64,000 nucleotides of DNA, taken from Moritella sp. Urea-trap-13 (GTDB lineage: Bacteria > Pseudomonadota > Gammaproteobacteria > Enterobacterales > Moritellaceae). The stretch covers positions 62,001 to 126,000 of the forward strand of contig NZ_PJCA01000029.1 of the NCBI RefSeq assembly GCF_002836355.1, in the 5' to 3' direction. Shown one piece after another: positions 36,231 to 45,276 of this stretch. The stretch's first letter is position 1; the number at the start of each line of letters is the position of its first letter. Under the pieces are notes generated by a model. It did not search any database and was not told the DNA's origin. It saw only the letters and a list, made by a program, of their open reading frames with translations. The translations under genes and the position numbers were made by a program.

Positions 36231-37229
36231 TTAAAGTTTTACAATCAATTTACCTTTGTTCTCACCAGTAAAGAATAAGTTTAAGCCATCAATAGATGAT
36301 TCCAAGCCTTCTAATACATGCGATCTGTGCTTGATTTTACCGGCCATTACGTAAGGTGTTAGTTTTTCTAACAATGCAGGTACTTCGTGGAAATGATCCG
36401 GCATAGTGAAACCTTGAATAGTCAGGCGACGTTTAATCACGTTCAACCAGCTTGGACCTGGTGTTGGTACTTCGTTAGCGTAATCCGCGATCAGACCACA
36501 TACCATCACACGGCCATGTGGATTCATACGATCAACAATTAAACTTTGGATCGCACCACCGGTATTTTCAAAATACAAATCGATACCATCAGCGGCATGC
36601 TCTGCAAGTTGCGCGTCTAAATCATCACTCTTGTAGTTAATCGCTGCATCAAAACCTAATTCGTTAACAATCCAATCAGCTTTTTCGTCACTGCCAACAA
36701 CACCAATTACTTTCAGGCCATCTGCTTTTGCTAACTGACCAACAATAGAGCCAACCGAACCTGCTGCACCCGTAACAATAATGGTTTCACCTTTTTTAGG
36801 TTTACCCACATTAAATAAACCTTGAGTAGCAGTTAATCCAGGTAACGCAAAAATTGATAATATCGCTTCATCAGGTAATGGCGCTGTTACTTTATTTAGA
36901 CCTTGGCCGTTGCTTAGGAAATATTCCTGCCAACCCATCATGCCCATCATGCGGTCCCCAACGTTAAAATCAGGGTGATTACTTTCGACAATTTCGCCGA
37001 TACCAGAACTACGCATCACATCACCTAAGCCTACTGGTGGAATGTAGCTGTTGGTATCAGGGCTCATCCAGCCAAACATAGCAGGATCAAGTGACATATG
37101 ACTTTGCTTAACTAAAAACTCGCCCTCGCCCACAGTCGGCATTGGTTTTTGCACTGTTTCAAATAGCGCTGCATTGATTGGACCGCCAGTTGGACGTTTA
37201 ATAAGATTGATCGCTGTATATGTTGTCAT
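36231..37229 (-). CDS. NADP-dependent MDR oxidoreductase (CurA/alkenal-reductase-like)
   Basis: A zinc-free medium-chain reductase similar to CurA/leukotriene B4 dehydrogenase. It has SLDPAMFGWMS near residue 47, nucleotide-binding VTGAAGSVGSIVGQLAK, IDLYFENTGG and the C-terminal GKLIVKL. Enzymes of this group reduce the C=C bond of alkenals, alkenones or quinone-like compounds using NADPH. It is 332 aa, full length. It diverges from a LysR regulator gene across a 177-bp region with phased direct repeats, a standard regulator-target arrangement. Confidence 0.9.
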   Translation of the reverse strand: MTTYTAINLIKRPTGGPINAALFETVQKPMPTVGEGEFLVKQSHMSLDPAMFGWMSPDTNSYIPPVGLGDVMRSSGIGEIVESNHPDFNVGDRMMGMMGWQEYFLSNGQGLNKVTAPLPDEAILSIFALPGLTATQGLFNVGKPKKGETIIVTGAAGSVGSIVGQLAKADGLKVIGVVGSDEKADWIVNELGFDAAINYKSDDLDAQLAEHAADGIDLYFENTGGAIQSLIVDRMNPHGRVMVCGLIADYANEVPTPGPSWLNVIKRRLTIQGFTMPDHFHEVPALLEKLTPYVMAGKIKHRSHVLEGLESSIDGLNLFFTGENKGKLIVKL

Positions 37230-37253
37230 GTGCTTGCTTCCTGTGCTTAATAT

Positions 37254-37307
37254 TGTCTTAAAGGTTAAGAGTACTGTCTTAAAGGTGAGTCATATTGTCT
37301 GAAAGAT
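37254..37307. promoter_or_regulatory. Three 21-bp-phased direct repeats in the divergent promoter region
   Basis: TGTCTTAAAGGT at 37254-37265 and 37275-37286 and TGTCTGAAAGAT at 37296-37307 recur with exactly 21-bp spacing, two helical turns. A further TGTCTTATTT lies at 37328. Such phasing puts bound protein on one DNA face. The likely binder is the LysR protein encoded next door, which would be unusual since LysR sites are normally T-n11-A dyads. Confidence 0.6.
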
Positions 37308-37406
37308 AATTAACTATGAGTCATTATTGTCTTATTTTAATGTAAGATATAGATACTAATTAGCGAATGTTTATTGTTATAAAGACAATAATGGCGATGA
37401 GAGTGA

Positions 37407-38315
37407 ATGATGGATCAATTAAGAGCATTAAAGTATTTTGTAAAAGTGGTAGAACATGGCAGTTTTAGTAAAGCCGCTGAGTTGTTTTCTGTGCCGCCTT
37501 CATCGTTGTCGCGCAGGGTTGCAGACCTAGAGAAAAGCCTTGGCGCTACGCTATTAAAACGTACGACAAGAGCGGTGAGCTTAACTGAAATAGGTCAAAT
37601 CTATTATCAACAGGTCAACGAAGTGCTGTCTTTATTAGCACACAGTGATGAAACGGTAAGAAACTATCAGTCGACACCAATGGGCGTGCTGAATATCAGC
37701 TCGATGGTGGGTTTTGGTGAACGCATATTATTACCGCTGTTAGACGAATTTAGAGCGCTATATCCGCAGATCACCTTGAATGTAAGCCTGAGTGATGACT
37801 TATCGACGTTAGGTCGTGATGAAGTCGACCTCGCTATTCGTGGCGGCTATGCACCCGATGAACGCGTACTGGCTATCAAGTTGATGGATAATAATTTCAT
37901 CGCCGTCGCCGCCCCCAGTTATTTAGAAACCTACGGTGTGCCCGTTAATGCCATGGAGTTAAAGCAACACAAAGGCCTGTATTTTAAAGCCCCGAATGGC
38001 CCTACCCCTTGGATCTGTGAAATAGATAATCAGTGGCATGATGTTTCCGCAGAGCGGGTTCTCATCAGCAACAATGGCAAATGGCTAGTAGAGAAAGCCG
38101 TGGCAGGATTAGGTATTTTGTTGATGCCACGCTGGGCATTAAAACCGTATATTGAATCCGGTGCACTCACAGAGCTGACTATTACACCAAGCATTAATAT
38201 CACGCAGCAGGCTAACTTGGGGGTATTTTTGTTGTATCAAAAGCAGCGCTATCAAGTACCGAAAATAAAAGCCGCAGTGGACTTTCTAGTTGAAAGAGTT
38301 AAAGGGGTTTATTAG
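37407..38315 (+). CDS. LysR-family transcriptional regulator
   Basis: A 302-aa LTTR. The N-terminal winged helix-turn-helix is GSFSKAAELFSVPPSSLSRRVADLEKSLG, followed by the linker helix and a periplasmic-binding-protein-like effector domain (LNISSMVGFGERILLPLL, VDLAIRGGY). The sequence style (AxxFSVPPSSLSRRVxxLE, TTRAVSLTEIG) is the common AaeR/DmlR-like branch that controls a divergent oxidoreductase. It probably regulates the MDR gene at 36231-37229 and itself. Confidence 0.93.
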   Translation: MMDQLRALKYFVKVVEHGSFSKAAELFSVPPSSLSRRVADLEKSLGATLLKRTTRAVSLTEIGQIYYQQVNEVLSLLAHSDETVRNYQSTPMGVLNISSMVGFGERILLPLLDEFRALYPQITLNVSLSDDLSTLGRDEVDLAIRGGYAPDERVLAIKLMDNNFIAVAAPSYLETYGVPVNAMELKQHKGLYFKAPNGPTPWICEIDNQWHDVSAERVLISNNGKWLVEKAVAGLGILLMPRWALKPYIESGALTELTITPSINITQQANLGVFLLYQKQRYQVPKIKAAVDFLVERVKGVY

Positions 38316-38395
38316 GATTGGATACGAGCGGCACAAGGCGGTGCGATTTTTGCGACGCTCTTTGTGCGCTTGCTAGGCCTTCAAAAGGCTAACGG

Positions 38396-38713
38396 TTACC
38401 ACTTGCTATGCTTAGCCAACTCAGTTTCTAGCAAATTAACCATTTGTTGGCTCGCGTCTGTAACCGCTTCCCAAATCGTTTCCGCATGCTCGTTGATTGC
38501 AATTGGTCGTTCCCCGGCAAGCCTAACCTCCAGCAAACAGCGCTTGTCCGCCGCGCCAGACTTGGCCGAGCTGTTCTCGTCACTTAAATGTACTTCAATA
38601 CGCGTGATCTGTTCACTGAAGCGGCTTAGGTCGGATCTCAAAACATCTTCGACACTTTGAGTCAGTTCATCTTGTCCAGAGATGTTCTTATCTGTATTGA
38701 TCTGGATTTTCAT
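38396..38713 (-). CDS. HPF/RaiA-like ribosome-associated protein
   Basis: A 105-aa protein with the beta-alpha-beta-beta-beta-alpha layout of the S30AE family: KIQINTDKN, DLSRFSEQITRIEVHLSDEN, KRCLLEVRLAGERPIAI, then an amphipathic C-terminal helix. Members bind the 30S subunit and stop translation in stationary phase or stress. It is a diverged form, not the canonical hpf of the rpoN locus. I start at ATG 38713 because AGGGA lies 8 bp before it; ATG 38719 is too close to that site. Confidence 0.75.
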   Translation of the reverse strand: MKIQINTDKNISGQDELTQSVEDVLRSDLSRFSEQITRIEVHLSDENSSAKSGAADKRCLLEVRLAGERPIAINEHAETIWEAVTDASQQMVNLLETELAKHSKW

Positions 38714-38719
38714 GGTCAT

Positions 38720-39063
38720 GTTCCCTGTAATTTACAGTTTATGGTAGGCATAACAGCGCTAATTTTGATTCAATAAATTTAAATTGTTGCACCTTTATAT
38801 CTACGTCTGATTTATTTGAATATCATAGATATAGCTAAGAACACCAGTTAACGCAAACATCGCAATGCAAAAGCAGCTTTGACCTCAGGATAAACACAGG
38901 AATGAATCAAGCGATTAAACCTTACTTTGGCTAACTGACACAGGCCACTTTGAATCCCCTTTCTAATCATTAGAGGTATCATCTGGTGTCCCAATTTATT
39001 CTAATATTTCAAAAATCATCAATGCCTGTTTAAATTTTTTCAAACAATTAAGGAAAATACACT
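38720..39063. other. Intergenic region
   Basis: No gene or clear structure seen apart from the ribosome-binding site (AAGGA) of the small gene that follows. Confidence 0.5.
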
Positions 39064-39222
39064 ATGACTTTATGTCCAATAGCGGCTGTTTTTAGTTGCA
39101 AAAAATGCCCAGCTTATAAAATATGCCTAGCCAAAGGGATTTTAGGTGACCATAAAAAGAGCAGGCCGTCTTTCCAAGAGAAGACGAAAAAAGATGAGAT
39201 TAAAGACCGAGCAGATCATTAA
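39064..39222 (+). CDS. Small four-cysteine protein
   Basis: A 52-aa protein starting MTLCPIAAVFSCKKCPAYKIC and ending in a highly charged Lys/Asp/Glu tail. AAGGA lies 9 bp before the ATG. Cys4, Cys12, Cys15 and Cys21 (C-x7-C-x2-C-x5-C) could bind zinc or an iron-sulfur cluster. There is no signal peptide. It is isolated between the HPF-like gene and the HAD phosphatase. I do not know the family; the ribosome-binding site and Cys pattern make it a probable real gene. Confidence 0.65.
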   Translation: MTLCPIAAVFSCKKCPAYKICLAKGILGDHKKSRPSFQEKTKKDEIKDRADH

Positions 39223-39283
39223 ATAAGAAAGACCTTTTTCTAACTGGTATATGGATATAACAGCTTAAGGGTAAAGCTTTAAA

Positions 39284-39949
39284 CTAGATATGGTTTGCGA
39301 TTTCTTTTAGATGGAGAAAGGTAAAATCTGATAACCGCCTAAGTTTAAAGTCAGATATTTCAAACTTGTCGTCTGTAAACTCTAAGTTCGGTGGTACTGC
39401 AATAGTTTTAATGTTTGCCGCTTTTGCCGCCATGATCCCTGTCACTGAATCTTCAAATGCGATACATTTTGAAGGTTCAACTTTTAGCTTATTAGCGGTA
39501 GACAAATACACCGCTGGATGAGGTTTTCCTTTGGCTTCATGCTCTGAAGAAGAAATAGCTTGAAAGTAGTGAGCAATATCAAGTTTACTTAGCACTACCG
39601 ATATTAATTTAAAAGGAGCGTTCGTTGAAAGGCCTATTTTGATATTTTGATGTTGAAAAAAATCTAAAATTTCTTTCACACCTTCCATCGGTTCCCCCTT
39701 TTCAGAAATCAAAAATTCCACGCGTTCAACAACTTCATTCTCGACTTGCTCTAAGCTTTTATCTGACCAAGGAAAATGACTATACCAAAACTCGGTAACT
39801 TCTCGTGTCGTCATTGAGGCAGTATAAGCCGATAGCGAATCACTGACTTCAACTCCGACAGAAGAAAAGACTTGCTTCTCAGCTTCTTTCCACATGGGTT
39901 CAGAATCAATAAGAACTCCATCCATATCAAAAATTACAGCTTGTATCAT
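39284..39949 (-). CDS. HAD-superfamily sugar-phosphate phosphatase (HxpB/beta-PGM-like)
   Basis: A cytosolic HAD phosphatase, with motif I FDMDGVLIDSEP (nucleophile Asp10 and acid-base Asp12), motif II LSTNAP, the GKPHP Lys and motif III AFEDSVTGIMAAKAA. An alpha-helical cap lies between motifs I and II. It is closest in character to the E. coli hexitol-phosphatase HxpB (YniC) and beta-phosphoglucomutase-like group; the exact sugar phosphate is unresolved. ATG 39949 (MIQAVIFDMDG) matches the family start; the upstream in-frame ATG at 39970 adds seven residues. Confidence 0.88.
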   Translation of the reverse strand: MIQAVIFDMDGVLIDSEPMWKEAEKQVFSSVGVEVSDSLSAYTASMTTREVTEFWYSHFPWSDKSLEQVENEVVERVEFLISEKGEPMEGVKEILDFFQHQNIKIGLSTNAPFKLISVVLSKLDIAHYFQAISSSEHEAKGKPHPAVYLSTANKLKVEPSKCIAFEDSVTGIMAAKAANIKTIAVPPNLEFTDDKFEISDFKLRRLSDFTFLHLKEIANHI

Positions 39950-39970
39950 AGCGATCCATTTAGAGCCCAA

Positions 39971-40392
39971 CAGAGGGGATTTGTCATTGATTTTATTTAC
40001 GACACCTTACCAATATAATACTGCAAGTTAAACCCTATCGACCGTTCTCGATTAATTCTTGCAAGGTATGTGTATGAAAAATGATTCCTACTCCGCACAT
40101 AACTAAATCTATGGTTAATCGGTATCAACATATTATGAGAGAGTTGTAGATCTAAGCTACTTTGGTGCAAATTAGGCTTAGAGAGATCACAAAGCTTAGA
40201 TCGAGCATCCTAAACCATTTATGGACATAAACGGCTTAGAGTATTAGCATCAAAGGGCACTGTTCGCATTACAGAAAGTATTACAAAGTTGGATGAGCTC
40301 CGAATTAAGGCGACTAAAATCGTTGGTTATAATGTGTAGGGCAGCTAAACCTAATCCACTTTTTAGTTCTGTTTAAATACCTTGTTACTGAT
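39971..40392. other. Intergenic region
   Basis: AT-rich, with no gene seen. Several stop codons in all frames, no hairpin worth reporting. Confidence 0.4.
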
Positions 40393-41181
40393 TTAAATAT
40401 TATTAAAATCTGGAATCCAATAAGTGCCTTCGGAATAAGCCGTAAAAGGACATGTATTATTTTTTAAGTGGATTGCAGACGCTACATTGATAGCTTGCTT
40501 ACAAAGCTCAACAAAGAAACTAGCTGGATACACAAGCTCCCATTGATTAGAGTAAATAATTCCTTTATCAGTGAAGGAACTAACGTTTGATACTTTTTGG
40601 TAGAAGGCAGATTCCGGATTATATTGCCCTAGTTCTACACCTTTCCCAGGGGTTCGATACTCGTGTACTACAGAGTTTCTATAGAGCCAAAGTAAGTTTT
40701 CATGCTTGAATTGATGTGGTAATACTCTGCCAATCTTGATTGGTTTACCATTTTGTTTAGGCCAATGAAGTAAAATACTGTCAATATCTGTATCCAAACT
40801 GATTGGTTTATTCTCAGTATCTAGTCCGTTCGATATAGGAAATAATTTTGAAAATGTGTTCTCTGAAAACTCTTTGAGCTTCTTTACATTAGATGGCAAA
40901 TTTTGTGTTACTTCAAACAGTCTTACCAAATGAAGCAAACTAATTTTTTGGCTTTCAGGCCAGCTTTCGCATAATCTAACAAGTGAAACAAAGCGTTCGC
41001 GATTAGAGGTTATATCAGGGAACACACTTTTTGAAATAGCATCAAATATTGAACAGCAAAGAATCTTAGAATGGACTTTTTGGTTAGCAAGGTTCGGTTC
41101 ACACTCTGCCGTCTTAATTAGATCCAAATAGTACATTTGAAACCTACTAACTTTATCAGATAACGTTTCTGAATCATTCAT
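40393..41181 (-). CDS. Hypothetical protein with HEPN-like R-x4-H motif
   Basis: A 262-aa all-helical soluble protein with no signal peptide. Near residue 165, LLWLYRNSVVHEYR contains R168-N-x3-H173, the R-x4-H signature of HEPN RNases, preceded by helices as in that fold. HEPN proteins act in toxin-antitoxin and anti-phage systems, or as non-catalytic partners. There is no adjacent nucleotidyltransferase antitoxin. It is AT-rich and flanked by long gene-free gaps, as expected of an acquired cassette. The HEPN call is motif-based and could be coincidental. Confidence 0.5.
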   Translation of the reverse strand: MNDSETLSDKVSRFQMYYLDLIKTAECEPNLANQKVHSKILCCSIFDAISKSVFPDITSNRERFVSLVRLCESWPESQKISLLHLVRLFEVTQNLPSNVKKLKEFSENTFSKLFPISNGLDTENKPISLDTDIDSILLHWPKQNGKPIKIGRVLPHQFKHENLLWLYRNSVVHEYRTPGKGVELGQYNPESAFYQKVSNVSSFTDKGIIYSNQWELVYPASFFVELCKQAINVASAIHLKNNTCPFTAYSEGTYWIPDFNNI

Positions 41182-41591
41182 TATAATTTAAACTCCAACG
41201 TCAGCTAACGTCTTAGTATTTAACAGCTTATTATACAGGCGTCTTTATAAGTGATTTTGAAAAACATCTGTAAAAATCAAGGTGCTACCTTAAACTATTT
41301 TTAAAATCAATGCATTAACTGTTAGTTAATAGCTATGTTTTGAGCATGTGATCCCGCAAAGTTGAGACTTGTAGTTATAGGTGGCTCTATAAAAAATAAC
41401 GAATTATGCATTACAAAATTGTATTGGAAATTTCAAAGCCGTAGCCAAATTCACTGTACTACTACAAGCCGCCTATAAGTGACGGTTGTACTTTATCAAC
41501 GGCTAGTTAAAATCTGCCACATATAATATCCTACGCTTTACATAAGACAGCATATTTGAGACAACAGTTCTAACTTATCAAAAGGAAAAGT
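41182..41591. other. Intergenic region between divergent accessory genes
   Basis: A 410-bp AT-rich spacer between the divergent HEPN-like and PD-(D/E)XK genes. Only an AAGGA ribosome-binding site (about 41582) is clear. Confidence 0.45.
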
Positions 41592-42857
41592 ATGACCGAC
41601 ACAGCGAGGAATAAACGATGGCAAAAGTCACTTACGACTTATTCGATGTTCAACGAAAAAAGACAAGAACTGAAAGGACTTGGGGTCAATGATTACAGTT
41701 TAATTAATTCCCTACTAAAAATAAATGATGAAGTAAGGCTACATACTCGCTTTATCTATTCAATGATAAACCCTAAAAGTTTGCACTATTGTGGTCATTC
41801 TTTCCTTCATCATTTTCTAGACTTAATTAAGCACCCAAAACTATGTAACTTTATTAACCTTACAGATGCCCAGGTGCTAATAGAAAAAGATAATATAGAC
41901 TTACTTATTCATGATAATAATAATTTTATGATCATAGAAAATAAGTTGAATGCGGAGGATGGAAAGCATCAAATTTCTCGTTATATCACCGCGGTTAAAG
42001 AAAAATTTAATATTCCTGATAGCGAGATGAGTGCTAGAATTTCGGTCATCTATTTATCAAAAAAAAATACTGTTCCACAACCTCAAAGCTACAAGGGTTT
42101 TAAGTTAGAAAAAGATATTTTGGTATGGCAAAAGACTAACGTGGATTTACACAAATGCAATCTTTCATTATCAGGAAAAGTGGAAATTCCCTTCTATCAT
42201 TATCCCTACTTTTCAACGGTTTCTCCCGCTAAAAAAGGGATCGATGCCTGGGTTGCTAATTGCTGTGCCTCTTGTAATAAAACGAATGTCAAAAATGCTT
42301 TTATTGAATATCAGCTAATCATTAGCAAAATAAATAAAAACAAACCGTGGAAAAAAATTATGACCCTATCTGACTACAGCTTAAATTTACCTCTAGACGA
42401 AGAAAAAGAAATGTATGATTTTATGGTGGAAGCAAATACCAACTTAGTGAATTTTATAAGCCGTAAAATAAATAAAAGTATCACCGAGTCTTTGGAAAAA
42501 TATAAATATGAAATTGACAGCAGTATTACCACATTAAAGCATGGTGATATTACTGATATTGCACTAAACGAATTTACTAGCACTCACATTAGTAATTGGA
42601 TTAATAAAACTGGTCAAAAAAGTGATTGGAAAAACGTGGGCTTTGTAGCAAAGAGTAAATATAGCGATAACAGGGTGTATTTTTTATTAGCCGATTGGCA
42701 CATATATTTGGCTAAATGGGATAGCCAACCATATAAATGGGATGAAACTAATCGGATTTCTATAGGTCAATATAGAGAAAAAATAATGTCTGAGCCTAAG
42801 GGGTTATACGACCGGCTTGATAAAGTGGATAGTGAGTTAAGAGTGCTATGTAAGTAG
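41592..42857 (+). CDS. PD-(D/E)XK-superfamily nuclease-like protein
   Basis: A 421-aa soluble protein whose first third carries the PD-(D/E)XK nuclease core: D103 in DNIDLLIHD, then E116-N-K118 in FMIIENKLNAED, and the trailing HQISRYITAV helix with the family's Q-x3-Y. The rest, residues 200-421, is unrecognised. Such stand-alone proteins occur in bacterial defence islands and near prophages, usually without a methylase. It is AT-rich relative to the window and has a good ribosome-binding site. Nuclease activity is inferred from the motif. Confidence 0.75.
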   Translation: MTDTARNKRWQKSLTTYSMFNEKRQELKGLGVNDYSLINSLLKINDEVRLHTRFIYSMINPKSLHYCGHSFLHHFLDLIKHPKLCNFINLTDAQVLIEKDNIDLLIHDNNNFMIIENKLNAEDGKHQISRYITAVKEKFNIPDSEMSARISVIYLSKKNTVPQPQSYKGFKLEKDILVWQKTNVDLHKCNLSLSGKVEIPFYHYPYFSTVSPAKKGIDAWVANCCASCNKTNVKNAFIEYQLIISKINKNKPWKKIMTLSDYSLNLPLDEEKEMYDFMVEANTNLVNFISRKINKSITESLEKYKYEIDSSITTLKHGDITDIALNEFTSTHISNWINKTGQKSDWKNVGFVAKSKYSDNRVYFLLADWHIYLAKWDSQPYKWDETNRISIGQYREKIMSEPKGLYDRLDKVDSELRVLCK

Positions 42858-43472
42858 AGTTTTGTGGCTTAATTCTAACCACAACTATCGATAAAACTAA
42901 TTAGTTGACCACTACTGTAGTGGTTATTGTGGTTCATTGAAATTGGCCTCCTAACTGGAGTTTTTTGATCTTAGAATACAAATCGCTACAGGGACAAAAG
43001 CGAGTGTGCAGTCGTGATATGACAAATCACTCCCATTCCTTACATGAGTAAATGTATGGCAAACTGTCATGAATAAAATATGCATTAGTAGTTGCACTAA
43101 CTAACTTCTGGGCAAATTCGGCTTAGCGCTATTGCACCAATCCACAGTAGGCCATAAGAGTGTTAAGTTATTGTACTAACCGATGGTGATACTTATTATA
43201 TGCTGTAGCTGAAGTGAAGACATCGAACGCCCTCCCCTATTCAACTCATAAAATAACACCGTCATTACTAACTATATCGACAACTTAAAAATAATGGCGC
43301 TGTATTTTATTTCTTATTTTCGATTATTATCGCTATCGTTGAGCTTAATTATGCAAGGCGTATTATACTTTTGTAATCATCAGTTATATGAATCAAGTGG
43401 CCCTCTCTTGTGTTCTATTTTATGTAGCAAAATACAAGCTCTGAGCCTTCCAATTATTTAACCTTAAAATAT
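42858..43472. other. Long intergenic region before the Spy-like gene
   Basis: No gene seen in 615 bp. A 7-bp hairpin (ACCACTA-CTG-TAGTGGT, near 42908-42924) may end the PD-(D/E)XK transcript. Confidence 0.5.
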
Positions 43473-43484
43473 ATGGAGCATGAT

Positions 43485-43988
43485 GTGAACAATAATATAT
43501 TTAGCATAATCGTATTAGCACTTAGCCTTAGTTCCGCTGGTATCTCAGTGAGTCAGGCGAACGATAACATGAAAAATAATCATGGTGACATGATGTACGG
43601 CGGTATGATGCATGGAGGCGGAGGCATGATGCACGGCGGCATGATGTACTCTCAATTAAACCTGACAAAAGCACAGCAGCAACAAATTCAATCAATTATG
43701 ACAACGGCAATGGAGGAAAAGTCAGGAGGGAAAAGCATGATAACAAGTATGCAAACTCATATGACAGAATCTCAATCACTAATAAACAGTGCAACGTTTG
43801 ACGAATCTAAAGCACGTGAAATGATAACCAAACATCAGGCGTCTATGGTTGATGTTCGATTAAATATGTTAAAAACTCGCCATCAAGTATTTCAAGTATT
43901 AACTGAGCCTCAGAAAGAACAATTTAATGCTTTAATGACACAGCGTAGCACGATGATGCAGCAATATATGTCAGGCATACCGCAGTAG
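43485..43988 (+). CDS. Spy/CpxP-family periplasmic chaperone-like protein
   Basis: An exported helical protein of about 167 aa. Signal peptide (FSIIVLALSLSSAGISVSQA), then a Met/His/Gly-rich segment (MMYGGMMHGGGGMMHGGMM), then the LTxxQ-type helical region: LNLTKAQQQQIQSIM and LTEPQKEQFNALM. The Met/His stretch suggests copper or zinc binding as in CpxP/ZraP relatives. I favour GTG 43485, with GGAG 6 bp upstream, over the overlapping ATG 43473. A truncated second copy of its 3' end lies at 45142-45276. Confidence 0.78.
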   Translation: MNNNIFSIIVLALSLSSAGISVSQANDNMKNNHGDMMYGGMMHGGGGMMHGGMMYSQLNLTKAQQQQIQSIMTTAMEEKSGGKSMITSMQTHMTESQSLINSATFDESKAREMITKHQASMVDVRLNMLKTRHQVFQVLTEPQKEQFNALMTQRSTMMQQYMSGIPQ

Positions 43989-44133
43989 CAATGTAATACA
44001 AAATTTTCTTAATAACGAATACAGAACTATAACTACATGGGGCAGTAAACTAAGAAAGAATTAACTAATAAATAAGCGAATATTGTTCGATAAGACATTG
44101 ATTTAAAATAAGAACATCTGAAACACGAAAAGC
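43845..44133. repeat. Segmental duplication, copy 1 (3' end of the Spy-like gene plus downstream)
   Basis: This 289-bp block, the last 48 codons of the Spy-like gene and about 145 bp downstream, recurs in direct orientation at 45142-45411 with scattered substitutions and small indels. The first 140 bp are the best conserved. Confidence 0.85.
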
Positions 44134-44281
44134 TGTAGTTTGAAGCATAAATTGTCACAATAAAATTTGTAGACAGCTTATGCTTCATTTAGTGTAGTAA
44201 ACTCACTAACTACTAGCAGGCATATAGTTTACGAAAAACAAAAAGATTAATAAAGTGAACCACTAGACGGATATTTTTGTT

Positions 44282-44716
44282 TTAAATTTTAACCGATACG
44301 GGGGCGGGAATAATAAATGCTCGCACTTTAGTTAACCAATAGCCATATGGCGCACCTAATACCAGTAGTGCAGCGGTCTGGGTGAACGCCGCTTTGACGA
44401 TACTGGATATATCCATCCCAATTACCCATAAAATACCGATGTAAAGCGGGAGCTGAAACGTAATATAGGCAAGGATATCACCGATTATTTTCGCGCCTTT
44501 ACCGGGTATTTTCTTATCCGTTTGAACTATTATGTTATCTCGATAAATACCATACATACGTCCCGTCAATATATTGATGGGTTGACACAGTATGCGCGAT
44601 TGAATCGATTGTTGTACTGTCATTCCTACGATAGCAATTTCGATAAACATGCCGGTAATAATGGTAAATGACATAAGCGCGAGCGTATCTGCCAGCCAAA
44701 GTCGGTTAATTTTCAT
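44282..44716 (-). CDS. alaE: L-alanine exporter AlaE
   Basis: A small inner-membrane protein of about four helices that exports alanine and so limits intracellular L-alanine. The 144 aa match AlaE (YgaW, 149 aa): ADTLALMSFTIITGMFIEIAIVGMT, ILTGRMYGIYRD, GDILAYITFQLPLYIGIL and GAPYGYWL correspond to conserved AlaE blocks. It lies between the two copies of a segmental duplication, so it may have been enclosed when that duplication arose. Confidence 0.9.
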   Translation of the reverse strand: MKINRLWLADTLALMSFTIITGMFIEIAIVGMTVQQSIQSRILCQPINILTGRMYGIYRDNIIVQTDKKIPGKGAKIIGDILAYITFQLPLYIGILWVIGMDISSIVKAAFTQTAALLVLGAPYGYWLTKVRAFIIPAPVSVKI

Positions 44717-45141
44717 TGAATGTTAATACCTTTTAAACGCACACTTCGTTAGCCCCAAAAATGGAGTCGTTATGAATTTTTATGTAAAAGTTGCAGTGGA
44801 GATTGCAATGAGAAGCGCAGCAAGGTATTAATCGTAAAAAATGGAAATACAACGGCCGCCAAATAAAGCGGTGAGAGTGTTAAACAATGTTAAGTTTAGG
44901 GGCGTAAATATAGCGGTTTGCACTGAGTTAACCTAAATAGAATGAGCGGTTGCTTATACACATATTATAATAATCTTTCATACTGCAAATCAACACAAAT
45001 TCAGCATTAAATCATGTTTAAAATCAAGAAAGTAGGTTGTACTTCTAATCCCGCCCCCCCCTAAAACTAAACCCGATTCAGTAGCCAAAATTAGTTCACC
45101 ACTTCATTATTTTTTTCAAGATAAAAAATTAATAAATCTGC
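44717..45141. other. Intergenic region upstream of alaE
   Basis: No gene seen. A run of eight C residues occurs at 45054-45061 within an otherwise AT-rich stretch. Confidence 0.45.
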
Positions 45142-45276
45142 ATGGTTGATGTCCGATTAAATATGTTAAAAACTCGCCATCAAGTATTAACTGAACCTCA
45201 AAAAGAACAATTTAATGCTCTAATGACACAGCGTAGCGCGATGATGCAGCAATATATATCAGGCATACCGCTGTAG
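45142..45276 (+). pseudogene. Truncated duplicate of the Spy-like gene (44-codon C-terminal fragment)
   Basis: The open frame encodes MVDVRLNMLKTRHQV then LTEPQKEQFNALMTQRSAMM, matching the C-terminus of the protein at 43485-43988 apart from a three-codon deletion and a few substitutions. It lacks the signal peptide, the Met/His region and any ribosome-binding site. The homology continues past the stop to 45411. Confidence 0.85.

Noticed and set aside
33200-43000. Genomic island with integrase and attachment sites
   Set aside because: Accessory nucleases are present but no integrase, tRNA, transposase or flanking direct repeat was found, and housekeeping genes are interspersed.
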